From contig NZ_JGZU01000002.1 in the NCBI RefSeq assembly GCF_000741765.1, forward strand, positions 100,347 through 164,346: a DNA stretch of 64,000 bases. Direction: 5' to 3'. The notes beneath the pieces were generated by a model. The model had not been told where the DNA came from. It saw only the letters and a program-made list of their open reading frames with translations, and searched no databases. Origin of the DNA: Bifidobacterium tsurumiense (GTDB lineage Bacteria > Actinomycetota > Actinomycetes > Actinomycetales > Bifidobacteriaceae). Both the position numbers and the translations under genes were made by a program. Shown here piece by piece: positions 1 to 7,885 of the stretch (position 1 is the stretch's first letter; each line of letters begins with the position of its first letter).

Positions 1-318
1 GAGGATGTTGGAACAGCCTTTGAGCATCTCGCGAAAATTGCCAGCCACGATTTGGGAATAACGTGGATTGGTGTATGGGGGGGAGTATCGAACAGCGTCT
101 GCTTACCTCACACTAGGCTGACTGGAGCAATCAGGGTTTCTTGAAAGCCACCGAATTCAGTGTCTCGACAACCATAGGTTTGAGCTTCGCAATCGTATTC
201 CCTATTGCTTGATCGCGCGGGCTCAGTGGCTTTGCATCGTGATACGTTCGTATCAGAGCACACGTCCGAGGCGAGGGTTAGGCTCGTCTGTTCGGCAAAG
301 CGTGGAAAGGCATATGCA
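1..318. other. Left edge, no supported gene
   Basis: No reading frame in this stretch looks like a known protein. One plus-strand frame is open from base 1 to about 150, so the tail of a gene beginning outside the window cannot be excluded, but its translation shows no recognisable motif. The last 20 bases hold the ribosome binding site of the oligoribonuclease gene. Confidence 0.5.
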
Positions 319-1002
319 ATGGTCGACAAGAACGATGACAAGATCTATGATGCGAAGCAATCCCGTCTGATTTGGATTGATTGCGAAATGACAGGCTTGG
401 ATATTTTCAACGACGAGCTATGCGAGGTCTCTGTGGTGCCGACGGATTTTGATCTCAATGTTCTGGATGAAGGCATCGATCTGGTGATTCGACCGTCTGA
501 ACAGGCTGTCGCTCATATGAACGATTTCGTCAGGAATATGCATACTTCTTCGGGATTGGTCGATGAATGGGAACGCGAAGGCTTGGATCTTAAGGAAGCC
601 GAACGCCAGATCGTCGCATATGTCAAGCGGTTCATTCCAGAGAACGAAAAGGCCTTGTTGGCGGGTAATTCCATTGGTTCAGACAAGAAGTTCCTGGATC
701 GTTTCATGCCTGAGCTCATGAGCAATCTGCATTACCGTGTCATCGATGTGAGCACGCTGAAGGAACTGTCCCGTCGTTGGTATCCAAACGTCTACCTCAA
801 CAAGCCAGCCAAGCATGGCGGCCACCGTGCATTGGCGGATATCATCGAGTCCATCGATGAGTTGCGCTACTACCGCGATATGTTTTTCGTGCCGGCCCCC
901 GGTCCGGATGAGGAGGAAGCCAAAAGAGGTGCGGAGCATATCGAAGCCACAAGCCTGCTGCGCACATACGAAGCGAATGGCAATCCGCAGGGTCGAGCCT
1001 AA
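319..1002 (+). CDS. orn: Oligoribonuclease
   Basis: A 3'-to-5' exoribonuclease of the DEDD family that finishes RNA decay by degrading 2-5 nt oligoribonucleotides (and pGpG where present) in the cytoplasm. The DxE pair of motif Exo I is visible as IDCEMTG (D21, E23), and the C-terminal HRALADI supplies the Exo III His and Asp (H169, D174). The product is 227 aa, slightly longer than the usual 180-215, with an acidic tail after the catalytic core. I chose the ATG at 319 because GGAAAGG lies 10 nt upstream; the frame stays open further upstream without family similarity. It is a single gene with no operon partner visible. Family assignment is secure. Confidence 0.93.
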   Translation: MVDKNDDKIYDAKQSRLIWIDCEMTGLDIFNDELCEVSVVPTDFDLNVLDEGIDLVIRPSEQAVAHMNDFVRNMHTSSGLVDEWEREGLDLKEAERQIVAYVKRFIPENEKALLAGNSIGSDKKFLDRFMPELMSNLHYRVIDVSTLKELSRRWYPNVYLNKPAKHGGHRALADIIESIDELRYYRDMFFVPAPGPDEEEAKRGAEHIEATSLLRTYEANGNPQGRA

Positions 1003-1031
1003 GCGTCATGCAACCCTAGATAAATGTTGCT

Positions 1032-1259
1032 AACCCAGGGAATTTGGTGTGATGTGAGAGCAGATCTCTACGACGCGTGTGATGCCTGCTTGTCAACTCC
1101 AAGGAATTTGGTGTGATGCGTGAGCAGATCTCGACGAAGCGCGTGATGCCCGCTTGTCAACTCTAGGTAATTCGAAGTGATGCGTGTGACGCCTACTTGC
1201 AAACTCAAGACAATTCGAAGTGATGCACGAGGCAAGTCGTGCAGATCTTCGTGACTCAA
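1032..1259. repeat. Degenerate tandem repeat, about 63-nt unit
   Basis: Two near-full units (1032-1094 and 1095-1158) share AATTTGGTGTGATG, GAGCAGATCTC and GTGATGCCxGCTTGTC. A third unit (1159-1200) lacks the middle part, and a fourth (1201-1259) is more diverged and has AATTCGAAGTGATG. The array fills the gap between orn and the HAD gene and runs up to the latter's upstream region. Confidence 0.8.
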
Positions 1260-1301
1260 TACCCCGTATGCGACCCTGAGACGAATCATGAAAGGAATAC
1301 T

Positions 1302-2144
1302 ATGAGCGCACAGCCATGGACCCAAATACCTGTAGGACCACATGACATCAAGTTGGTGGTTGCGGATATGGATGGTACTTTGCTTGATGAGCATAGCGAG
1401 ATTCCCGAAGAGTTCTGGCCGATGCTGGACCGTATGAACGAGCAGGGCGTGACTTTTGTTCCTGCGAGCGGCAGGCAATTGGCGACCCTGAAATCGATGT
1501 TCGGTCATATTGCGCAGAATGGCTCATATATTGCCGAAAACGGTAATATGGTGGTGTCCCACGGTCAGGTCGTGAACGTCATTGATATCCCCATGGAAGA
1601 AGTGCATTGCATGCTCGATGCTGCCCGGGACGCTTATCAACAAGGCAAATACGATATAGGCGTCGTGGTATGCGGCCTGGACCGCGCATATGTCAACCGT
1701 CGCGATGATGCGTTCCTTGCGGAATGCAGGAAGTATTACCATGAGTTGGAAATCGTTGATGATTTGTATGCGGTGCAGGATCGCGTTCTGAAGGTTGCAG
1801 TTTTTGATTTTGACGAGGCAGAGCCCATGGCTCACGCCGTGTTTGGCGGTTTTGAACAAAGTCACCAGGTTGTGGTTTCAGGCAAGCATTGGGTTGACAT
1901 CATGGATCGCGATGCCGACAAGAAGCAAGGCGTGATTGCTCTACAGCGCGCTTTGGGGGTCACTCCTGCGCAAACCGCGGTATTCGGCGATTATCTCAAT
2001 GACCTGTTGATGCTTGATACCGGTGAATGGTCATTCGCTATGGCAAATGCCCATCCGGACCTCAAGCGTGCAGCGCATTATGAGGCCCCTTCGAATGCTG
2101 AGCATGGCGTGCTGCAGGTTTTGCATCATTTGCTGGGCGTGTAG
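1302..2144 (+). CDS. HAD-superfamily phosphatase, Cof type
   Basis: A cytoplasmic hydrolase of the haloacid dehalogenase superfamily, Cof/IIB subfamily, which typically dephosphorylates sugar phosphates or cofactors; the substrate cannot be told from sequence. Motif I DMDGT is at residues 22-26 (D22 nucleophile, D24 acid/base). The motif III lysine lies in DKKQGVIAL, and motif IV is FGDYLNDLLML near residue 225. The 280-aa length fits Cof proteins. The ATG at 1302 is preceded by AAAGGAA. It is flanked on both sides by intergenic tandem repeats and appears monocistronic. Confidence 0.88.
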   Translation: MSAQPWTQIPVGPHDIKLVVADMDGTLLDEHSEIPEEFWPMLDRMNEQGVTFVPASGRQLATLKSMFGHIAQNGSYIAENGNMVVSHGQVVNVIDIPMEEVHCMLDAARDAYQQGKYDIGVVVCGLDRAYVNRRDDAFLAECRKYYHELEIVDDLYAVQDRVLKVAVFDFDEAEPMAHAVFGGFEQSHQVVVSGKHWVDIMDRDADKKQGVIALQRALGVTPAQTAVFGDYLNDLLMLDTGEWSFAMANAHPDLKRAAHYEAPSNAEHGVLQVLHHLLGV

Positions 2145-2155
2145 CTTGAGGAAAT

Positions 2156-2336
2156 AGGTGCGCAAAATCTGGTGTGCGGTTAAGCGATGTGCGATTATGA
2201 GATGTGCCGAATGGCGCCCCAGCGAGGCTCAGGTGAGCTCGCATAGTCTGGTGATCGGTTACTAGGTGTGCGTTCAAGAGGTGTGCGCTTATGAGGTGTG
2301 CGCTTATGAGGTGAGCGTTAAGAGGAGTGTCGAATG
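2156..2336. repeat. Degenerate tandem repeat, 15-nt unit
   Basis: The best preserved part is 2264-2336: aggtgtgcgttcaag, aggtgtgcgcttatg (twice), then 14-nt variants aggtgagcgttaag and aggagtgtcgaatg. Weaker copies (ggtgtgcggttaagc, gatgtgcgattatg) reach back to about 2156, close to the stop of the HAD gene. The rest of the gap (2337-2598) holds only the upstream region of the helicase gene; nothing else is seen there. Confidence 0.75.
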
Positions 2337-2598
2337 AAATGTGAGTTACCGTGATAATCGTTTTGCTGTGAGGGCTGCTGGATCGATATTGCTGGTTTCT
2401 TGACGGCGACGTCGGTTTATTTGGTTGCCGCATTTGCATAAATAATTGTTTGCCGCATTGCGAATATCTTGGCTTTAATAGCGGTTTTGCCGAATGCTGT
2501 CCTATCAAGAACTATCGAAGGCCATCGCAGTACCAAGACACTCAGTCCGAAACACTAACCACTGAAGCACTAAACCATATCCATGAATAAAGGGAGCG

Positions 2599-4005
2599 AT
2601 GATGAAACAGAATGACGCGCTGGCGATATTGCAATCAGGCGTAAGCACATTCATCACCGGCGCCCCGGGTGCCGGCAAGACTTTTGTGCTCAATCAGTTC
2701 ATCAAGCAGGCACGCCGTGATGGATTGAGCGTTGCGGTCACCGCTTCCACGGGTATAGCTTCCACTCATATCAATGGCCAAACCATTCATTCATGGAGTG
2801 GCATAGGCGTTGCTACTGCACTTACTGATAGCCTGTTGAAAACCATACGATCACGCAGAAAACGCAAGCTGCAGGCAGCCGATATCCTCGTAATCGACGA
2901 GGTTTCTATGATGCACGCCTGGCTTTTCGATATGGTCGATCAGGTATGCCGCGCTGTGAGGCGCAGGACGGAGCCGTTTGGTGGGTTGCAAGTGGTGCTT
3001 TCCGGCGATTTCTTCCAGTTGCCTCCGGTGAGTGTTTCAAGCCGAAACTCGGATATGATTGCGCCGAGTCCTGAATATTTGGCTATGCATGAGCGGTATG
3101 CGCAAGCGGGGAAAAACCCGGAAGGATTCGTTACGGAATCCTTGGTATGGGAGGAACTGAATCCGGCAATATGCTATCTGACCGAGCAGCACCGTCAGGA
3201 TGATGGGCGGTTGCTCAATGTGCTCACGGATATTCGTGAGGGCAGGGTGTCTGACCAGGACACGGCGGTGCTGTCTGGACGTTTGGGAATTTTGCCGCAG
3301 GTCGATGATGTGGCGGTGCATCTTTTCCCTGTGAACCGCCAGGCAGATGGACTCAACGATTTGAGGCTTTCCCAGATTGAACAGCCCGAGCATGTGTTTG
3401 TGGCAAAATCCACGGGACCGGCAAATTTGGTGCAACGATTGAAAAAGAACATGTTGGCCCCGGAACGTTTGATGCTTAAGAAAGGCGCTGCGGTGATGGC
3501 GTTGCGCAATGATGCCGATCGGCAGTATGTCAACGGTTCCATAGGCACGGTGCGCGGGTTTGCTTCGGATAGCAAGGGCGGCTGGCCGATCGTGGAATTT
3601 GAGAACGGCAATATCGTCACGATGAAACAGGCATCGTGGGAGATGATGGATGGTGAAACGGTGCTTGCTTCCGTTGATCAGGTGCCATTGCGTTGCGCTT
3701 GGGCGATCACGATTCATAAGTCGCAAGGCATGACATTGGACCGGGCCGTGATGGATTTGCGACGCACTTTTGCGCCGGGCATGGGATACGTCGCCTTGTC
3801 CAGGGTAGAACGGCTGGACGGCTTGTTCTTGGGTGGCATCAATGATAGGGCGTTTCTCGTGTCTTCGGATGCGGTGTTGTTGGATGACGAGTTGCGTTCG
3901 AGGTCTTCTCATGCCTCGGCTCTTTTGGAACGCGAAGGAATTGAGGCATTTCGCAAGGAGCTGCCGCCAGTAGAAGATGAATTCAGCCAGGCGGAGCTGT
4001 TCTGA
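2599..4005 (+). CDS. PIF1-like superfamily 1 DNA helicase
   Basis: An ATP-dependent helicase/AAA ATPase of the PIF1/RecD-like group, probably acting on DNA in replication or repair. Walker A GAPGAGKT is at residues 21-28; Walker B ILVIDE ends at D100-E101 and is followed by VSMMHAWLF, and the Q-loop region SGDFFQLPPV follows, as in PIF1. The C-terminal part carries AITIHKSQGMTLD and YVALSRVERLDGL, the RecD2/PIF1-type 2A/2B end motifs. At 468 aa it is a short, helicase-core-only protein. Start: ATG at 2599 (or 2602) after GGGAGCG. A stand-alone gene. Family certain, cellular role inferred. Confidence 0.87.
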   Translation: MMKQNDALAILQSGVSTFITGAPGAGKTFVLNQFIKQARRDGLSVAVTASTGIASTHINGQTIHSWSGIGVATALTDSLLKTIRSRRKRKLQAADILVIDEVSMMHAWLFDMVDQVCRAVRRRTEPFGGLQVVLSGDFFQLPPVSVSSRNSDMIAPSPEYLAMHERYAQAGKNPEGFVTESLVWEELNPAICYLTEQHRQDDGRLLNVLTDIREGRVSDQDTAVLSGRLGILPQVDDVAVHLFPVNRQADGLNDLRLSQIEQPEHVFVAKSTGPANLVQRLKKNMLAPERLMLKKGAAVMALRNDADRQYVNGSIGTVRGFASDSKGGWPIVEFENGNIVTMKQASWEMMDGETVLASVDQVPLRCAWAITIHKSQGMTLDRAVMDLRRTFAPGMGYVALSRVERLDGLFLGGINDRAFLVSSDAVLLDDELRSRSSHASALLEREGIEAFRKELPPVEDEFSQAELF

Positions 4006-4241
4006 TTCCGGGATTTCCAGGTTTTCCGGGGACGATGCTTAACCAAGCTTCGGTATCTGCGGGGTGGTGGTGAGCCGTATTGCGAAGATGGGTGTGGGCT
4101 CTGCAGGATCCGAGGTTCCGTGTTAAGGTGATGAAGAGTCTCGCAAAATTGGCAAATTTACTGTAAATCTTATGAGAACCCAGGGTTTGTGGGCTGTGTT
4201 TTCCAGATATTCGAAGCAAACGGTTGCTGAGCCGAGTGGAC

Positions 4242-5129
4242 TCATCTGTACTGCGGGAAAAATGATAAGAAGTCGGCATTCCGCTTTTGTTTTCGTTCAA
4301 CCACTCTGCGAATAATGCCAACAAGCTCACGACGTGAGTGCTCTGTGCGCATATGCTCTTTGTCGATGGTCAGCACTTCGCAGCCGTGACCCTGTATTTT
4401 CAGGATCCGGTTCGAATCCAGCTGGATGTGGCGCTTCCCGGTATGCCAAGCCCGGCCTTGATACTCAATCACTATGCCCAATTTGGGATAGGACATGTCG
4501 ACATGCCAGTTCTCACCTGTAACAGGATCCACAAATATTTCATTTACTGCGGGTCTTGGGAATCCAGACCCCTCCAAGAGAAGGCGAACTCGAGTCTCCA
4601 TGGGGGAATCCGTTTTGGGAACCGTATGTTGCAGCGCCCAGCGCAGATTGCGGATTCCACGCGACGATCTCAACTCAGACACACGCCGTCGTAACTCCTG
4701 AATGCACTCGGTTCCTCTGCTGCGGTGGCGTTGACTGATTGCGTCGAGAATGACGACAAGCTCTTCTTTGCTGCAGAATGAGGCCATTTGCACGCATGTG
4801 GTGATTTCATCGGTGATAAGCACTGTGGTTTCGTCATCTATTCGAATTTCCTTTATCGACGAAGCGGCAACGAAGGTGTGATAGGTGGTGCCTTTTACGC
4901 AAGAGCGCTTGGTTTTGGTGGGCGAACAGACGTGGACGTTGTTGTTCAGGCTGTGATTGCGCGGTACGGGTAGCATGAGTAGCTTCAGTGCGGTTATGAG
5001 TCCGAAGACGGGCTGCTTTCGAGACCGTTGTTGAGTCATGAGGCACTTCTGGATTTCCCGCTTTGCTTCTTCAACAGGTTGCGCTAGTGCTTGGAATTCC
5101 GCCTGTGTTATGGGTTGGTTCGCATTCAT
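4242..5129 (-). CDS. DUF559/Vsr-fold nuclease-like protein with AbiEi-like N-half
   Basis: A 295-aa protein typical of actinobacterial accessory genes. The C-terminal third (about 195-280) has a PD-(D/E)xK/DUF559 pattern: ETRVRLLLEGSGFPRP, then HVDMSYPKLGIVIEYQG with D and E spaced as metal ligands, then a downstream ILKIQGHGCEVLTI strand. The N-terminal half (VFGLITALKLLMLPVP, VHVCSP, a degenerate middle) resembles the winged-helix AbiEi-like module often fused to such nucleases. Whether it cleaves DNA, and whether it belongs to an abortive-infection or toxin system, is not shown; no partner gene is adjacent. The start ATG at 5129 lies 6 nt after a TAGATT -10-like box on the minus strand, suggesting a leaderless message. 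The 4006-4241 gap holds nothing recognisable. Confidence 0.6.
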   Translation of the reverse strand: MNANQPITQAEFQALAQPVEEAKREIQKCLMTQQRSRKQPVFGLITALKLLMLPVPRNHSLNNNVHVCSPTKTKRSCVKGTTYHTFVAASSIKEIRIDDETTVLITDEITTCVQMASFCSKEELVVILDAISQRHRSRGTECIQELRRRVSELRSSRGIRNLRWALQHTVPKTDSPMETRVRLLLEGSGFPRPAVNEIFVDPVTGENWHVDMSYPKLGIVIEYQGRAWHTGKRHIQLDSNRILKIQGHGCEVLTIDKEHMRTEHSRRELVGIIRRVVERKQKRNADFLSFFPQYR

Positions 5130-5310
5130 GCCTTGAATCTACATCTTTATGGATTTTCGGCCCGGGAGAACAGGGCAATGTGGATAAAACCGCACAAGTT
5201 GAGTTTCGAGGTTCGGACAAACCACGAAAACGGCTGAATGAAGCCAGTCCAGACATCAAGGTCCACTCCGATTTTCATCTTGTGCGGTTTTACCGAGCGA
5301 GACACGCCGA

Positions 5311-5341
5311 CTGTACTTCAAGTACTTGAAGTTCCTAGTCT
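5311..5341 (+). promoter_or_regulatory. MerR-type promoter and operator
   Basis: A perfect 18-bp palindrome, ACTTCAAGTACTTGAAGT (5315-5332), lies between a -35-like CTGTAC (5311-5316) and -10 TAGTCT (5336-5341). The -35/-10 spacing is 19 bp, the over-long spacer characteristic of promoters activated by MerR proteins, and the regulator gene starts 8 nt downstream. Autoregulation is inferred. Confidence 0.75.
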
Positions 5342-5348
5342 TCGAAGT

Positions 5349-5828
5349 ATGAGCACAGAATCTGTTACAACCCGCGCCGTGGAACCCCACTGGCACACCA
5401 TTCGAGAGGCCTCGCTGCTTTGCGGTCTGCCGGAGAGCACTCTGCGCTATTACGAGTCCATAGGGATTCTCGGCCCGATCGCGCGTGACCCGAGTTCGGG
5501 TCACCGTTCGTACAGCGATGCCGATATGAACACACTTGATATTGTGTCCTGTCTCTCTGCGACAGGAATGCCTCTGGAAGATATGAAAGCGTATCTTCGC
5601 AATACGAAACTAGGTCAGCAAGGCGCTCAGCAGCAGATGGAGTTGCTTGATGAGCAGGCTCTCCGTCTGTCGTCCAAACTCGAGCGTTTGAAAATCCAAC
5701 AGGCGTACGTCAATCTCAAACTGATGTATTGGTCGCTGGTGTCACAAGGCAAACAAGAAGAGGCCCAAGCGCTTGTTGCCGACAATAGAACCATCATTGA
5801 CGAAGTAAAACAAACTAACGAGGAATAG
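5349..5828 (+). CDS. MerR-family transcriptional regulator
   Basis: A 159-aa DNA-binding regulator. The N-terminal winged helix contains the MerR signature TIREASLLCGLPESTLRYYESIG (about residues 15-37), and GHRSYSDADMNTL is the wing region. A coiled-coil dimerisation helix follows (about 85-130), with no cysteine-rich metal-binding tail, so a small electrophile or redox cue is more likely than a metal. The start ATG at 5349 lies 7 nt after a -10 box, leaving essentially no 5' leader, so the mRNA is probably leaderless. It heads a run with cupin, flavodoxin and CMD-domain genes and overlaps none of them; the palindrome in its promoter suggests it controls itself and the run. Confidence 0.88.
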   Translation: MSTESVTTRAVEPHWHTIREASLLCGLPESTLRYYESIGILGPIARDPSSGHRSYSDADMNTLDIVSCLSATGMPLEDMKAYLRNTKLGQQGAQQQMELLDEQALRLSSKLERLKIQQAYVNLKLMYWSLVSQGKQEEAQALVADNRTIIDEVKQTNEE

Positions 5829-5840
5829 AAGGTGGAAATT

Positions 5841-6254
5841 ATGAATACCACACCACGGACTGCAGCAAATACCGCACACGGTCCTGCTGATTGGTTCACG
5901 GGCGATGTGTACATCGACCCGATCTCCTCTCCGGATTCTCAAACCGGATGCAATCTGAGTTCCGCGCACGTGCATTTCACTCCGGGCGCTCGCACTGCTT
6001 GGCATAACCACCCGAACGGACAACTGTTGTTCGTCACCGATGGTGTGGGCTATGTTGGTCGTCGTGATGGCAGCGTGCAGGAAATCCGCCAGGGGGATAG
6101 CGTGTGGATTGAGCCGGGCGAGGATCACTGGCATGGAGCCGCGCCTGATCATTTCATGGCTCATGTGGCTACGCTGCAAGTTGATGAACAGGGAAACGGC
6201 TCAACTTGGCTGGAGCACGTGAGCGATGAGGAATACCGCGGGGATCGCAAGTAA
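5841..6254 (+). CDS. Cupin-domain protein
   Basis: A 137-aa single-domain cupin (small beta barrel), likely binding a metal through the His cluster in WHNHPNGQLLFVTDG (motif 1) and GEDHWHGA (motif 2). Related YhhW/AraC-type small cupins accompany CMD-domain proteins in stress loci; the enzymatic role is unknown. I chose the ATG at 5841, which is 8 nt after AGAAGG, over a GTG three codons upstream. It is 12 nt downstream of the MerR gene and 23 nt upstream of the flavodoxin gene, so it is almost certainly co-transcribed with both. Confidence 0.85.
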   Translation: MNTTPRTAANTAHGPADWFTGDVYIDPISSPDSQTGCNLSSAHVHFTPGARTAWHNHPNGQLLFVTDGVGYVGRRDGSVQEIRQGDSVWIEPGEDHWHGAAPDHFMAHVATLQVDEQGNGSTWLEHVSDEEYRGDRK

Positions 6255-6277
6255 TTGCTCAATAGGAGGTGGTGACA

Positions 6278-6760
6278 GTGAACAAGCGCAAGGTGGTCAC
6301 GTATTTTTCGATAACGGGAACCACCGAGCGCGCAGCGCGTTTGCTGGTCGAAGCCGCTGGCGCAGATGTGGTGCCGATCGAAGCTCAGACACCGTACAGC
6401 TCGGCTGATGTGGATTGGCGAAACAAACAAAGTCGTTGCGTGGCAGAACACGAAGATCCGGCTTTACGTCCGGAAATTGCATCGGCTCCGAATGCCGGCG
6501 AATATGATGTGATTTTCCTGGGTTACCCGTTGTGGTGGGAACAAGCGCCAAACATCATTCGTTCCTTCTTGGAATCACAGCAATGGGAAGGAAAAACGAT
6601 TATTCCTTTCGCGACTTCCTCATCGAGCATTTCCGGAAGTGATGGAAAGCACCTGCATTCCAGTGCGTCGGATGCTGATTGGAAAGAGGGACGTCGCATC
6701 ACATATCGCGATACCGTGCAGTCTCTTGGACGGTGGATTCAACAGCTTGGCATTGAATAA
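6278..6760 (+). CDS. Flavodoxin-like protein
   Basis: A 160-aa FMN-binding flavodoxin-fold protein. The phosphate-binding loop is FSITGTTERAARLL near the N-terminus, and YDVIFLGYPLWWEQAP is the typical aromatic-rich ring-stacking region of the flavodoxin_4 group. It likely transfers electrons or serves as an FMN oxidoreductase in the cytoplasm. GTG at 6278 is favoured because AGGAGG (6264-6269) is 8 nt upstream; two earlier in-frame GTG codons overlap that ribosome site. Third gene of the MerR-headed run. Confidence 0.85.
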   Translation: MNKRKVVTYFSITGTTERAARLLVEAAGADVVPIEAQTPYSSADVDWRNKQSRCVAEHEDPALRPEIASAPNAGEYDVIFLGYPLWWEQAPNIIRSFLESQQWEGKTIIPFATSSSSISGSDGKHLHSSASDADWKEGRRITYRDTVQSLGRWIQQLGIE

Positions 6761-6925
6761 ACCTGCGGGCTGCGACATGCAATAGAGCTTGCGCTGGTGG
6801 CGGAAGTAATGGGCATACGGAAGAAGTGGGTATTTGAGTAAACGCGAGGGTTGCTGCAAGGAGTAGATCGCCATTGGCAGCAGTCCCAGGACTACGTGAA
6901 GCGTTTGATATGAAAGGAGATATCT

Positions 6926-7714
6926 ATGGAACACAACACTATGAATGAGGATGCAAAGGGGCGCATTGACGCGACTGAGCGAAACATGCAGGCGCTGTTT
7001 CATCAATCAGCAGTGACGGACCAGGGCAATAACCCAGAGTTCATGCGGATTTTGCAGCGCTTTATCTTCGGCGAGGTATGCGAGGTCGGTAGCCTCGACA
7101 ACCATACGCGCGAATTGGTGACAATTACCGTGCTCACAGTGAATCAGACACTGCCGCAGCTGAAGGCGCATATCAATGCATGCCTGAATGTGAAGGCGAC
7201 TCCTGAGGAGATCCGCGAAGTCATCTATCAATGCGCTCCGTTTATCGGTTTCCCCAAGACCTTGAATGCCATCGCTGTAATGGATGAGGTATTCGATGAT
7301 CACGGCATCGCACTTCCTATGGAAGATACGGCTACTGTCGACGAAGGCAATCGTCACGAAGTCGGCGCCTCCATTCAGGACGAGTTCTATGGCGATGAGA
7401 TCAAAGAACGTTATGCCTGGTTGCCGGGCGAGTTCGCTCCGGCGGTACCGGAGTGGCTGACCTCATACGCTTTTGGCGATATTGCAAGCCGCAAAGGTCT
7501 TGAAACCCGTGAGCGGGAACTACTTATCGTGGTTATATTGGCGGCTTTGGGTGGAGCGGAAATGCAGGTGCGCTCGCATATTTCCGGTGCCATAAAAGCC
7601 GGTAATGATGCTGAGCGTATCGTGTGCGCTTTGGCTCATGCTATGCCTTATATGGGATTCCCGCGTTTCTTCAATGCGCTCAATGCCGCGCGAGAAATAT
7701 TAGAGACTAAATAA
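6926..7714 (+). CDS. Two-domain carboxymuconolactone decarboxylase family protein
   Basis: A 262-aa cytoplasmic protein with two tandem CMD/AhpD-like domains: residues about 30-115 (LVTITVLTVNQTLPQLKAHI, IGFPKTLNAI) and about 165-255 (ELLIVVILAALGGAEMQVRSH, MGFPRFFNAL). Neither repeat has the CxxC of AhpD, so it should not act as a thiol peroxidase adaptor; a decarboxylase/isomerase or chaperone-like role is possible. ATG 6926 follows AAAGGAG. It is 165 nt after the flavodoxin gene; that gap shows no hairpin, so read-through from the MerR promoter is plausible. The association MerR-cupin-flavodoxin-CMD supports a detoxification role (inference). Confidence 0.85.
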   Translation: MEHNTMNEDAKGRIDATERNMQALFHQSAVTDQGNNPEFMRILQRFIFGEVCEVGSLDNHTRELVTITVLTVNQTLPQLKAHINACLNVKATPEEIREVIYQCAPFIGFPKTLNAIAVMDEVFDDHGIALPMEDTATVDEGNRHEVGASIQDEFYGDEIKERYAWLPGEFAPAVPEWLTSYAFGDIASRKGLETRERELLIVVILAALGGAEMQVRSHISGAIKAGNDAERIVCALAHAMPYMGFPRFFNALNAAREILETK

Positions 7715-7731
7715 TGAGGTCCTGATTCTCT

Positions 7732-7782
7732 AGGCGCCCGTTCGCTCGCTGTAATAATCGCAGTATGGGTGAGCGGGCGCCT
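7732..7782 (+). terminator. Hairpin terminator after the CMD gene
   Basis: AGGCGCCCG (7732-7740) pairs with CGGGCGCCT (7774-7782), with a possible inner CTC/GAG extension, followed by TCTTGTT. It ends the MerR-headed run before proS. Confidence 0.6.
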
Positions 7783-7885
7783 TCTTGTTGCGGCGTTGCA
7801 AACAGAGAAATACACGATCCGCAACGCCAGGGCTCATGGCTCTGACATCAAGGATTTTGTCCGCTTCCGCGCATATTTTGGACAC

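Noticed and set aside
1..150. Open plus-strand frame at the left edge
   Set aside because: No motif or family similarity; too short to claim a partial gene.
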